Assembly: GCF_009758125.1 (NCBI RefSeq)
Contig: NZ_WRXO01000008.1
Location: 62,001 to 126,000, forward strand
Direction: 5' to 3'
Length of the DNA: 64,000 bases
DNA from: Chitinophaga oryziterrae
GTDB taxonomy: Bacteria; Bacteroidota; Bacteroidia; Chitinophagales; Chitinophagaceae
Of the stretch, positions 55,615-64,000 are shown one piece after another. The stretch's first letter is position 1. Each line of letters opens with the position of its first letter. The position numbers and the translations under genes are program-made. The notes under the pieces are model-generated. The model saw nothing but the letters and a program-made list of their open reading frames with translations, had not been told where the DNA came from and did not search any database.

Positions 55615-57771
55615 ATGATAAAAAATGTGTTGTTTTGGTTTAAACCGGGACGTGCTGCAGGGTTTAAAAAGGTGATAACTGCTGTTTTTCTTTTCTTTGT
55701 TGTTTATGCGGTATTACTGATAACAGTTGCTCTTCTTGCTACAGCCATTTGTTATACCGGTCTCCGGATTATTATAACTACACCCGAATTCCTTGTTATT
55801 GCTGCAGGTGCCGGGCTCGTTGCCTTCGGTTGTTTAGTGTTGTTTCTCCTTATAAAATTCCTGTTTACACCCTGGCAGCATGACAAGGTTATTTATGCTG
55901 TTATAACCAGTGCGGCTTTGGCGCTTGTTGCCGTTTCCGGTTCTTCAGGTATCTGGATTATTATGGCCAGGCCTGCAATGGTGGCTATTGTGGTGGGCGC
56001 AGCGTTGATAGCCTCTGATGGGTTGGTACTGTTCTTTTTAATCAGATACTTGTTCAGGGTAGCTGAAAATATTAACCCTGGCAGGCTAGAAATTACGGAA
56101 GAGCAGCATTCTCAGTTGTTTGCGTTTATCCGGCAGCTGACAACCGATGTTGGTATGCCATTTCCTAAGAAGGTTTTTGTCTCTCCTGAAGTAAATGTCA
56201 GTGTGTTTTATAACGTTGGTCTATGGAGTATTTTCCTGCCTGTATCCGGTAATCTTGAAATCGGGCTGGGGCTTGTGAACAGTATTAATATCGCTGAGTT
56301 TAAGGCGATTTTGGCTTGTGAGTTCGGGTATTTTAGCCGGAGAAGTACAAAACGTTTTATATACCAGGCTAACTATCTCATTTATAACTTGCTCTATGAT
56401 AATCGCAGGGATGCTAAATTTATGCAGTCCCGGGCAAAGATGCGGGATGTATTTGCATTCTTTGCTTTGCCTGCAGGTAAGATTGGTAAGGGCATTTTAC
56501 TGATCTTAAAGAAGGTTTATAAGATTATCAGTAAAAACTATCAGACGATAAGCCATGAGGTTTCGTTTCATGCTGATGCGATTGCGGCGGGCGTTGCCGG
56601 GAGGAATAATCTGGTAACTGCGCTCAACAGGATAGCTGTTGCCGGTGGTTGTTATACCATCGCTCTTAATGCGGCCAGTACATTTATGAAAGAGAAGAAG
56701 GTAACGCGTAATATTTTCAGCAACCAGCTGACGGTATTACGTTCGGGATTTGTTCACCCTCTTTCAGGGTCAAGGATCAATTATAAAAATCAGTGGGCCT
56801 GTTATCCCACATTAAAAGAAAGAATACAACGTCTTGAATCTGCTGTTCCTGAAGAGTTCCCTGATAATGATATAAGCACCTGGGACTTGTTTAGTAATCC
56901 AAAAACTTTGCAGGAAACCTTAACAGCTAATCTTTACAGGGAAATAAAACAGGAACCCAGTTTTCAGTTTTATGAGGAAAATGAGTTTGATACCTGGTAT
57001 CTGGCAAATCCATATAAAATGCCTGCCGTTTATAAAGGATTCTATAATCGACGTTATATTGATCTTATCAACTGGGACTTAGAAGCATTGGCTGCGCAAC
57101 CTGTACATGTGCAGCCCGGAGCATTGTTCAATGAAGAAAACGGGCAGTTACCCTCTTTTATCTCGCGTAATGAAAAGGATATTGCTACTTTAAAAGCAAT
57201 TAAAGAAAAACATGTTCGTGCTGAATCATTTGATTTCGAAGGAACTAAGTATGAGCGGAGTAATTGTGATGAGATCATAGCGAAAATGGAAGAAGAGATT
57301 GTGTTGATTAAAGAAAAGCTGTTACAGACAGATAAACAGGCCTTTTCTTTTTTTTATCAGCAGAATAATAGTGTGATGGTATTATATCAGCAGTATCAGG
57401 CTATTCAACGGCAACAAATTGTTTTCACTGAAACAGCCGGTCAGGTTATACAATTAATAAACTCATTTTATACCAGTACCCTTACATCTGAAGAAGTGAA
57501 ATCTACCTTAGGTAAAATTGCAGCACATGAATTAGTAATAAAGAAAGTGATGCGATCTATAATAGACGAAAACATTATTACTTCGGGATCACCTTTATAC
57601 AAGCAGATCAGTAATTATATCAATACGCAGTATCTATATTTTAGTGATAAAGGAAAGCATGATGAGGAATTGTATGCATTGAGTGAAATGCTTACCGGCA
57701 AGAGTCCCTTATTGGAAGAGATACAGCATAAGTATTATAGAAAGATGATCGAAGGTCAGTTATCAAAATAA
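55615..57771 (+). CDS. M48-like membrane protein with a lost zinc site
   Basis: 718 residues: four or more N-terminal helices (20-150), then an M48 peptidase-like region. Where M48 enzymes have AHExGH, this has A-C-E-F-G-Y (C235, E236, Y239): both zinc-ligand histidines are replaced while the catalytic Glu stays. The distal zinc-ligand segment (HEVSFHADAIA) also lacks the usual Glu context. A long coiled-coil-rich C-terminal half follows. It is likely a pseudo-protease with a binding or scaffold role. Confidence 0.8.
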   Translation: MIKNVLFWFKPGRAAGFKKVITAVFLFFVVYAVLLITVALLATAICYTGLRIIITTPEFLVIAAGAGLVAFGCLVLFLLIKFLFTPWQHDKVIYAVITSAALALVAVSGSSGIWIIMARPAMVAIVVGAALIASDGLVLFFLIRYLFRVAENINPGRLEITEEQHSQLFAFIRQLTTDVGMPFPKKVFVSPEVNVSVFYNVGLWSIFLPVSGNLEIGLGLVNSINIAEFKAILACEFGYFSRRSTKRFIYQANYLIYNLLYDNRRDAKFMQSRAKMRDVFAFFALPAGKIGKGILLILKKVYKIISKNYQTISHEVSFHADAIAAGVAGRNNLVTALNRIAVAGGCYTIALNAASTFMKEKKVTRNIFSNQLTVLRSGFVHPLSGSRINYKNQWACYPTLKERIQRLESAVPEEFPDNDISTWDLFSNPKTLQETLTANLYREIKQEPSFQFYEENEFDTWYLANPYKMPAVYKGFYNRRYIDLINWDLEALAAQPVHVQPGALFNEENGQLPSFISRNEKDIATLKAIKEKHVRAESFDFEGTKYERSNCDEIIAKMEEEIVLIKEKLLQTDKQAFSFFYQQNNSVMVLYQQYQAIQRQQIVFTETAGQVIQLINSFYTSTLTSEEVKSTLGKIAAHELVIKKVMRSIIDENIITSGSPLYKQISNYINTQYLYFSDKGKHDEELYALSEMLTGKSPLLEEIQHKYYRKMIEGQLSK

Positions 57772-57806
57772 AACAGGCTGTCTCAAATTATGAGATAGCC
57801 TGTTTT
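57769..57806. terminator. Terminator after the M48-like gene
   Basis: AAAACAGGCT-G-TCTCA pairs with TGAGA-T-AGCCTGTTTT across a short loop and is followed by a T-rich tail. The stem overlaps the stop codon of the gene. Confidence 0.85.
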
Positions 57807-57875
57807 ATTTTGATAACCGAGATAGTCATACAGACTATCCCCATACGCTTTATTTATTAGGATACAGGTCCTTCT

Positions 57876-58865
57876 TTACTTCTCAGGGCCGTAAACGTAT
57901 ACGCCAAAAGTGCCCGGTTTAATTTGTTTATCCTGTAATTCAGCTCCGCTGATAAAAATGTTATGAGAAGCTTTACTATACACCAGTGTTCTTAACCCCG
58001 GATGTGTTTGTAAAGTCTGTACGACTTCGTAATGATCCGCATCTTTCTGATGGATAAAAGTAGCATTTCCTTCTCCGTTGGAAGTAACAATCAGTTGCTT
58101 TGCCTTGTCATACACAACAGCATCTACCCTTCCTCCGATAGGCAGTTCTGCAACGATCTTACCATTTGCCGCATCCAACACCAGCAGATTTTTAGTATCA
58201 CTGCAAACAGTGAATAACCTGTTGTTAGTTTTATCTATGGCAATTCCGGTAGGCGCTCCCCCTTTCTTTAAAGCATAACGCCTGATTACCTTGCCAGCTT
58301 TGGTATCAATCACAACTACTTCATTCTTATCTTCCAGGTTATTATATATCAGTCCTTTCTCATCGGAAACTGCGAACTCCGGACTTCCTCCCAGTTGAAT
58401 AGTACCTGATTCTGTATCTGTCTTTACATCGATAACAACTGCATTCTGGCTGTTCCCACAGAAGGCATATACCTTGCCGGAGAATTTATCATACATGATG
58501 CAGTCCGGTTTTTTACCACTGAGAGGGATCGTTTTGAGGACTTTAAAGGTAGTATAATCAAAAACGGTCACTGAGTTAGCTGTACCGTTAGAGATATATC
58601 CCTTATTCTCTTCCTTTACCAATGCAATGCCATGTACGCCACTTAAATTGCCGATCTCTGCCAGTGGCTTACCGGTTGTGAGGGATATCACATGTACCCT
58701 GTCAAAGTGAGAAACGAACAAACGATTATTGTCATCGTCCATCTTCAGATAGTCCCACTTACCATCACCGGGTAAATTGATCTTTTCTACCAAATGATAG
58801 GTTTGCTGTGTATAACCTGCAAAACCTGTTAGCAGTGCGATTATCAGGAATGTTATTAGTTTCAT
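57876..58865 (-). CDS. Exported YncE-like beta-propeller protein
   Basis: 329 residues with a signal peptide (GFAGYTQQ) and repeated seven-blade propeller units (VISLTTGKPLAEIGNLSGVH, VVIDTKAGKVIRRYAL, VLDAANGKIVAELPI). No catalytic motif. It lies at the end of the polysaccharide-utilisation locus and may be a binding or accessory protein. Confidence 0.82.
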   Translation of the reverse strand: MKLITFLIIALLTGFAGYTQQTYHLVEKINLPGDGKWDYLKMDDDNNRLFVSHFDRVHVISLTTGKPLAEIGNLSGVHGIALVKEENKGYISNGTANSVTVFDYTTFKVLKTIPLSGKKPDCIMYDKFSGKVYAFCGNSQNAVVIDVKTDTESGTIQLGGSPEFAVSDEKGLIYNNLEDKNEVVVIDTKAGKVIRRYALKKGGAPTGIAIDKTNNRLFTVCSDTKNLLVLDAANGKIVAELPIGGRVDAVVYDKAKQLIVTSNGEGNATFIHQKDADHYEVVQTLQTHPGLRTLVYSKASHNIFISGAELQDKQIKPGTFGVYVYGPEK

Positions 58866-58924
58866 CTGATAAATTTAACCGGCAATTCTGTAATCATTCT
58901 GAAGTTTATCCTTTCAGGAATAGT

Positions 58925-59179
58925 TTATTTCTGTACAGGAAATAAAGAAATGTCATTTGTATAATGATCACCGCTATGCTGCCAGCGGGTCTTATAGAAG
59001 TCATGTAACAAGCCATTCCATTGCCGGTTGGAATATTCATGTAATGCTGCGGCCTGTTGTGGCACTACTCTTTTTATCAGTGCTAAAGAAGCCTCTTTAT
59101 TCAGTTGTGCAACGGTAGGAAGCTGCATGGATATTATCATTACGCAGATCATGCGCAACAATTTATTGCATATTTTCAT
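58925..59179 (-). pseudogene. GH89 alpha-N-acetylglucosaminidase with internal deletion
   Basis: 84 residues: signal peptide, then EASLALIKRVVPQQAAALH, which is the start of a NAGLU N-terminal domain, joined directly to EYSNRQWNGLLHDFYKTRWQ, which is the end of a NAGLU C-terminal domain. The roughly 600-650 residues between, including the catalytic barrel, are absent. The frame is kept, so a short product may still be made. Six bases after the GH27 gene in the same operon. Confidence 0.75.
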
Positions 59180-59185
59180 GATGGT

Positions 59186-60538
59186 TTATTTCTTGCTCAA
59201 CCGGAACAAGGCTGTTCCATGCGGATTGATCTTCTGTTTAAAACTATTCCTGGCAACACCTGCCGACGTTTGCTGCCATAGGTCTTTTACCTGCCAGCTG
59301 CCTTTTATACCCAGTGCGGAGAAGTCTACTGATATATCCTGTGGCTCATCTCCCAGGTTAAAGAATGCGATGTTCCAGTCACCGGTAGCAGGCATCTGAG
59401 ATACCCATACAACAGCGTTTTCCCTACGGTATAACTGCCGGCTGTTAATACCGTGCTGGTCCACGTCCAGCACATTTTTATTGGTCAGTAGCTGTTTTAC
59501 AAAGTCTGTATTCTCCGGCATATTCCCGCCCATCATCAGCGGAGAATTAAACATACACCATAAGGTCATATGTGTACGTTGTTCATCTTCTGTCAATCTT
59601 GAAAACCTTTCCTGTAATACCGGTCCGCGTTTGGAGACTTTCCCGAATTGCAGCATGTCTGCATCCGGCCAGTAACCGGGGGCTCCTATGCCCATCCATT
59701 CCGCACAATGATCAAATTGTTGTTTTAACTGTTTCCAGTTATCCCAGAAATCCCCTGAGATACGGGATAAGTTTGAATTCTCTTTTATACTGGCCAGTTC
59801 TTTCTTCAGGTTTTTAGGAGAAAGACTGAGTACGATAGGCCGGCCTGATTGTTTTATCGCTTTGTGAATAGCTTCTGCTTCCGCCTGGTGATATACCTGA
59901 TCTTCCGCATCAGCCGTCATATCGTCCATCTTAATATAATCCACGCCCCATGAGGCATACAATGTTATCAGAGAATTATAATATGCCTGCGCATCTTTTA
60001 ATCCGTACATATGGTTCAGCCAGGGACAGATAGAATTCTGATCCGCAATGTCTGCCGCATGAGCATCCGTACCTAATATCTTTGTGTTCGCCCATACTGC
60101 CTGACGCGGTATTCCCCTCATAATATGGATCCCGAATTTTAATCCGAGAGAATGTACGTAATCCGCTAAAGGTTTGAATCCCTGTCCATCTTTTGAAGAA
60201 GGGAACTTCCCGGGATCGGGCAATAGTCGACCATATTCATCCATGCTGCACCAGGGTACATACGCCCCGTCTTCCAGTCTGAACTGTGGTGCGTTAGATA
60301 CCTTTGCTCCGGGTGGGTGAGGATAATACCAGCAATAATCCACTATGATATATTGCCAGCCATATGGTTTGAGATACTTTGCCATGTAATCGGCATTCGC
60401 TTTCACTTCATCTTCATGCACAGCACCACCAAAGCTGTTATAACTATTCCATCCCATTGGGGGTGTAGCGGCTATTTCCTGTCCAACAGACACTTTATTG
60501 ATAAAAAGCAACAATAGAATGATACGAGAGACCTTCAT
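59186..60538 (-). CDS. GH27 alpha-galactosidase
   Basis: 450 residues with a signal peptide (ending SVGQ) and the GH27 barrel (TPPMGWNSYNSFG). YIKMDD holds the nucleophile (D205) and RISGDFWDNW the acid/base (D263). It should remove terminal alpha-galactosyl (or related) groups from a glycan bound by the neighbouring SusD. Operon order: SusC, SusD, GH27, GH89 remnant, propeller. Confidence 0.9.
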   Translation of the reverse strand: MKVSRIILLLLFINKVSVGQEIAATPPMGWNSYNSFGGAVHEDEVKANADYMAKYLKPYGWQYIIVDYCWYYPHPPGAKVSNAPQFRLEDGAYVPWCSMDEYGRLLPDPGKFPSSKDGQGFKPLADYVHSLGLKFGIHIMRGIPRQAVWANTKILGTDAHAADIADQNSICPWLNHMYGLKDAQAYYNSLITLYASWGVDYIKMDDMTADAEDQVYHQAEAEAIHKAIKQSGRPIVLSLSPKNLKKELASIKENSNLSRISGDFWDNWKQLKQQFDHCAEWMGIGAPGYWPDADMLQFGKVSKRGPVLQERFSRLTEDEQRTHMTLWCMFNSPLMMGGNMPENTDFVKQLLTNKNVLDVDQHGINSRQLYRRENAVVWVSQMPATGDWNIAFFNLGDEPQDISVDFSALGIKGSWQVKDLWQQTSAGVARNSFKQKINPHGTALFRLSKK

Positions 60539-60637
60539 GATTATCTTATTTTATATTCATAACGAGGGCGGGGCTGACCAGTTGTCAGCCCCAATGCCCC
60601 GATAAGATATAAAAAAACAAATGCAAAATGAACTATT

Positions 60638-62242
60638 TTAATAGCCGGGGTTTTGATCCAGCTTAGGATTCAATGCTCTGGCAAAAGTGGGTATAGGATA
60701 GATGCGGTGGTTTAGATCTGCATCCGTTTTATATCCCCAGGAGCCTTCAAACTTACCGAAGCGGATCATATCATTCCTGTGCCAGCTTTCATATACCAAT
60801 TCACGATTTCTTTCTGCATACAGATCGTCCAGCGTTACAGCGGTTAAAGCTGTCGTATTACGGATAGTTCTTACATCATTGGTAAGGGAGAGCGCTGTTT
60901 GACCGTTGGTCGCAGCGGCCCCACGCAGAATAGCTTCGGCCTTCATGAGAAGGATATCTGCATACCGGAAAATCGGGAAGTCATTATCCTGGTTACGGGA
61001 AGTAGAGGTACTGTCCGGATAGAATTTAATACAACGGTATCCTTCTGCCCAGCTCTTTTCATCATTACCGGCATCAAAGTTCTTCACATCGGTAAGCACG
61101 ATATCCGGGGTAAGGTTCAACTCGTAGTTATATGCGGCTGTTGGATCACTACCGGAGTAGCTGGCATCATAACCTACATTGGTCGTGGAGATCACAATAG
61201 GATTCCCGCTGTAATCATACTGTTTGCCCCTTAAAAAGAGATCATTTCGTACATCGCCCGTCTGATTAAAGTAACTGTAATATTCCGGCATTATACTTAC
61301 AGCACCACTGGGTGTATAAGGCAGGTGATATTTGGCTTTCATGGCTCTGTGCAGATAATACCGCGCAAAGAACTGTCCGGTTGTCTGGCCACTGCTTGTT
61401 GCCGCATTTGTATTAGGTACTGCAAAGATGAACTCCTTACCACCACCGGTATTGGGGCCGTTATTGATAGCGAACATAGCTTTGTAGTTACTTTCCAGCC
61501 CGAACTTACCGGAACTGATAATACTATCGCACATTCTCACAGCATCAGCATACCGGTCGGTACCGGTATAGACTACTGAGTTCAGATACATTTTAGCCAG
61601 TAATGCAAATGCAGTATACTTTGTTGGCCGGCCGTAGGTACTGGTACCTACCGTTGTACTGAGACTCGGCAATGCGGCCAGCACCTCTTTCTCAATGAAG
61701 GCAAATACATCTGCACGTTTGGTAGTGCCGGGCTGTGTGGTATCTCCAAAAGCAGTAGTCACCGGAACATTACCAAAGTTGTCCATCATAAAATAATAAG
61801 ACAGTGCACGCATAGTCTTTACTTCTCCAACGATCTGCGGATCAGGTGTTGCTGCAGAAGAGGCAAGGATAGACAGCACCAGGTTAGAGGTACTGATAGT
61901 AGAGGTCAGCAATGTCCATCCGGCGCCCACATTACCATTATCAGCATTCCAGGTATGCAGATGCATCTGCTGGTACTTAGAACCATCAAGCCAGTTACCC
62001 CCTCTTGCAGGTAATATGCTTTCATCGGTACTTAATGATTGCATGAACCAGAATTCCCTGGTAAGGTTAGCATTGGCAAAAGCAGTATACACCGGACCGG
62101 ATGCCAGAATAGCCTGCGCTTGTGTTAGTGGAAAGTTCTCAGGATTCAGTTTACTCTCCACAGGCATATCGAGCTTATGACAGGCGCTTAAACAACCTGC
62201 CACCAGAAATGTGAATAATATATGTTGAAGAAGCTTATTCAT
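60638..62242 (-). CDS. SusD/RagB family glycan-binding lipoprotein
   Basis: 534 residues with a lipobox (VAGCLSACHKLD), N-terminal TPR-like helices and the C-terminal VYESWHRNDMIRFGKF motif of SusD proteins. Binds glycan at the cell surface for uptake through SusC. 19 bp after the SusC gene. Confidence 0.92.
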   Translation of the reverse strand: MNKLLQHILFTFLVAGCLSACHKLDMPVESKLNPENFPLTQAQAILASGPVYTAFANANLTREFWFMQSLSTDESILPARGGNWLDGSKYQQMHLHTWNADNGNVGAGWTLLTSTISTSNLVLSILASSAATPDPQIVGEVKTMRALSYYFMMDNFGNVPVTTAFGDTTQPGTTKRADVFAFIEKEVLAALPSLSTTVGTSTYGRPTKYTAFALLAKMYLNSVVYTGTDRYADAVRMCDSIISSGKFGLESNYKAMFAINNGPNTGGGKEFIFAVPNTNAATSSGQTTGQFFARYYLHRAMKAKYHLPYTPSGAVSIMPEYYSYFNQTGDVRNDLFLRGKQYDYSGNPIVISTTNVGYDASYSGSDPTAAYNYELNLTPDIVLTDVKNFDAGNDEKSWAEGYRCIKFYPDSTSTSRNQDNDFPIFRYADILLMKAEAILRGAAATNGQTALSLTNDVRTIRNTTALTAVTLDDLYAERNRELVYESWHRNDMIRFGKFEGSWGYKTDADLNHRIYPIPTFARALNPKLDQNPGY

Positions 62243-62261
62243 AACTACTAATTTTATTTAT

Positions 62262-64000
62262 TTAAAACGAAGCGTTTAATCCTACCAGGATAGTGCGCGT
62301 TTTAGGATAGAAATTATTTGAGTCCACACCAGGAGTTAAACCGCCCAGGTTTACCTCAGGATCAATGCCTTTATATCCTGTAATAGTGAACAGATTATTA
62401 CCGCTTACATATACACGAAGAGAATGTAAGTTCTTTGCAACGTTCTTAAAGGTGTAAGCAACTGTTGCATTATCCAGTCTCACATAATCTCCCTTCTCAA
62501 TAAAACGGGTTGAATACCTGTAGGCGTTACCATCCTTTGCAGATTCGTCGGCTGAAGATACCAGCAGGTTATTGATACTGGCAGTAGCTGGTCTGTTCAG
62601 ATCCGCCCGGGTAGCATTGAAGATATGGTTACCTAAGGTGGAACGGAAGAAGAAATTAACTGACAATTGCTTATAGTTAATTGTATTATTCCAGCCCAGC
62701 AATAATTTAGGCTGTGCATTACCGGCATAATAATAATCCTTCTGATTCGTAAGTGAAGTTACATTCGAAGTAACCTCTCCTTTTGAATTATAGAACTGCG
62801 AAACACCGTTTGCATCCTTGCCTGCATATTTAAAAGTGAAGAACTGTCCTATAGGATGGCCTGACTTTATCAACTGCAGTGTAGCGTTCGTCTGTCCGCC
62901 GCCATCCGGTTGCATCAATGCAATGGAATCCAGTCTGAACCGGCTGTTGGACATAGATTCAATATTGTTTTTATTATGCGCCACGTTCAGGGAAGTAACC
63001 CATGAGAAGTCCTTGCTTTTTACGGGCGTCACATTAATACTGATCTCTATCCCTTTATTGGTCATTGTTCCTGCATTCGCAGTTAAAGTCCCTACTGGAT
63101 ATTGTGTGGTTGCTACGGGATAATCCCATATCAGATCCGATGTCTTCTTATTATACACATCTACCGTACCTGTAATGCGTCCGTTTAACAGGGCATAATC
63201 GATACCGATATTACTCATGGCTGTCTTTTCCCAGCGCAGATCAGGATTAGCGTTCTGTGTAGCTCCTATAGCATTTACATACGATCCGTTGTAATAGAAG
63301 TTACCGGCAAAACCAAATTGCAGTCTTGAAACATAAGGATCAAAACCAAGAGAGTTACCTGTAATACCATAACCTCCGCGTAATTTCAGTTCATCAATAA
63401 TATGCTGTCCTTTCATGAATTCTTCGCTGGTAATGTTCCATGCTGCTGATATGGAAGGGAAATATCCCCATTGATGATTTTTACCAAAAGCAGAAGAACC
63501 GTCACGTCTTACAGCTGCCTGCAGGAAGTATTTACCTGCATAATTATAATTCAATCTGGCAAAGTCCGATATAAGACGCAGTTTGGTATAATAGTTATTT
63601 CCCCAGTCTACTTTGTAACCTGATCCACTGCTGCCAAGACTAATACCATAATATCCCAATGCATCGGAAGGGAAATTGTAGTTATTACTCTGGAACCCAT
63701 CATTATTACCATCCTGCTGATAAGAATAACCTACCAGTGCATTAATGGAATGAGCTCCTAATTTTTTATCATAGGTCAGGTAGGTTTCTGCAATAGTGTT
63801 GGTATTCTGGAAAGATGTTCTGTAAGCAAGACCATTGGTGGCCCCTGTAGGCAGCAAAGAATTATAGTTGGTAGTATAATAGCTGTTATAATAAGTGCCT
63901 CCTGTTTTCTGAACGTTCTGCCAGGCCAGGCTGACATTGTATTTAAACCCAAAAGGCAACTTCAGTTCTGCAGTCACATTTGCGATCATTGCCTTGGTCT
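62262..64000 (-). CDS. SusC/RagA TonB-dependent receptor, C-terminal part
   Basis: The frame is open to the window edge; about 579 C-terminal residues are visible. They are the barrel part of a SusC-type receptor (KYFLQAAVRRDGSSAFG, LRGGYGITGNSLGFDPY, NNLFTITGYKGIDPEVN). The TonB box, plug and signal peptide lie beyond 64000. It pairs with the SusD gene and forms the outer-membrane importer of this locus. Confidence 0.92.
   Translation of the reverse strand, partial: TKAMIANVTAELKLPFGFKYNVSLAWQNVQKTGGTYYNSYYTTNYNSLLPTGATNGLAYRTSFQNTNTIAETYLTYDKKLGAHSINALVGYSYQQDGNNDGFQSNNYNFPSDALGYYGISLGSSGSGYKVDWGNNYYTKLRLISDFARLNYNYAGKYFLQAAVRRDGSSAFGKNHQWGYFPSISAAWNITSEEFMKGQHIIDELKLRGGYGITGNSLGFDPYVSRLQFGFAGNFYYNGSYVNAIGATQNANPDLRWEKTAMSNIGIDYALLNGRITGTVDVYNKKTSDLIWDYPVATTQYPVGTLTANAGTMTNKGIEISINVTPVKSKDFSWVTSLNVAHNKNNIESMSNSRFRLDSIALMQPDGGGQTNATLQLIKSGHPIGQFFTFKYAGKDANGVSQFYNSKGEVTSNVTSLTNQKDYYYAGNAQPKLLLGWNNTINYKQLSVNFFFRSTLGNHIFNATRADLNRPATASINNLLVSSADESAKDGNAYRYSTRFIEKGDYVRLDNATVAYTFKNVAKNLHSLRVYVSGNNLFTITGYKGIDPEVNLGGLTPGVDSNNFYPKTRTILVGLNASF

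Noticed and set aside
1..64000. CRISPR arrays, intact insertion sequences, prophage or rRNA
   Set aside because: No regularly spaced direct repeats, transposase, integrase, phage structural genes or rRNA sequence were found.

Overview
The window looks like a chromosomal segment of a Bacteroidota bacterium of the Chitinophaga type (family Chitinophagaceae). This is inferred from a SusC/SusD pair, a type IX secretion sorting domain on a cellulase, AsmA and DUF6934 family genes, NamZ, many AraC and Crp/Fnr regulators, and promoters with the Bacteroidota -7 element TAnnTTTG. No rRNA, CRISPR array or intact transposase was seen.

Layout. 0-3 kb: the end of a GH16-like hydrolase, a lone receiver protein, tRNA-Glu, and an accessory patch with a small-protein/DUF6934 pair and a decayed gene. 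3-10.4 kb: ADP-ribosylglycohydrolase, a GLUG lipoprotein, a very large AsmA protein and another lipoprotein. 10.6-18.7 kb: three AraC-regulator/oxidoreductase modules (aldo-keto reductase broken by a stop codon, FAD monooxygenase, SDR), a RibD-like reductase and a DUF2975/XRE pair. 18.8-30.2 kb: a stress and respiration block with a Cys-rich small membrane protein, a seven-gene operon (TolC, MFP, RND pump, PII-like, DUF2892, rhodanese, Crp/Fnr) and a ba3-type cytochrome oxidase operon including an unannotated 44-residue subunit IIa. 30.3-38.5 kb: AraC regulator, NamZ, HAD phosphatase, a metallo-beta-lactamase/rhodanese fusion and a modular GH9 cellulase. 38.6-44.9 kb: a second RND tripartite pump. 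45-50.8 kb: Gfo/Idh/MocA oxidoreductase, Rid protein, HipA-like/DUF3037 pair, OmpR-type two-component system and VIT-family transporter. 50.8-54.2 kb: a three-gene operon of cNMP-domain histidine kinase, receiver/FAD-reductase fusion and UBP zinc finger. 54.3-64 kb: thiolase, an M48-like protein with a destroyed zinc site, and a polysaccharide-utilisation locus (SusC, SusD, GH27, a deleted GH89 remnant, a YncE-like propeller).

The strongest new signal is regulatory. Four promoters (18.75, 26.37, 31.30 and 35.18 kb) carry a Crp/Fnr-like palindrome GTnAC-N4-GTnAC whose centre is exactly 36.5 bp from the last G of a -7 element ending in TTTG. They drive the small Cys-rich membrane protein, the pump/rhodanese/Crp operon, the AraC gene beside the ba3 oxidase and the persulfide-dioxygenase-like/rhodanese fusion. 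This suggests one local regulon linking sulfane-sulfur handling, efflux and respiration, probably controlled by the Crp/Fnr protein at the end of the pump operon. The second is the kinase/receiver-flavoprotein/zinc-finger operon, whose flavoprotein has lost the expected redox cysteines. A dispersed family of about 80-100 bp elements that resemble a tRNA 3' end plus a hairpin, one of them a perfect 60-bp palindrome, is also notable.
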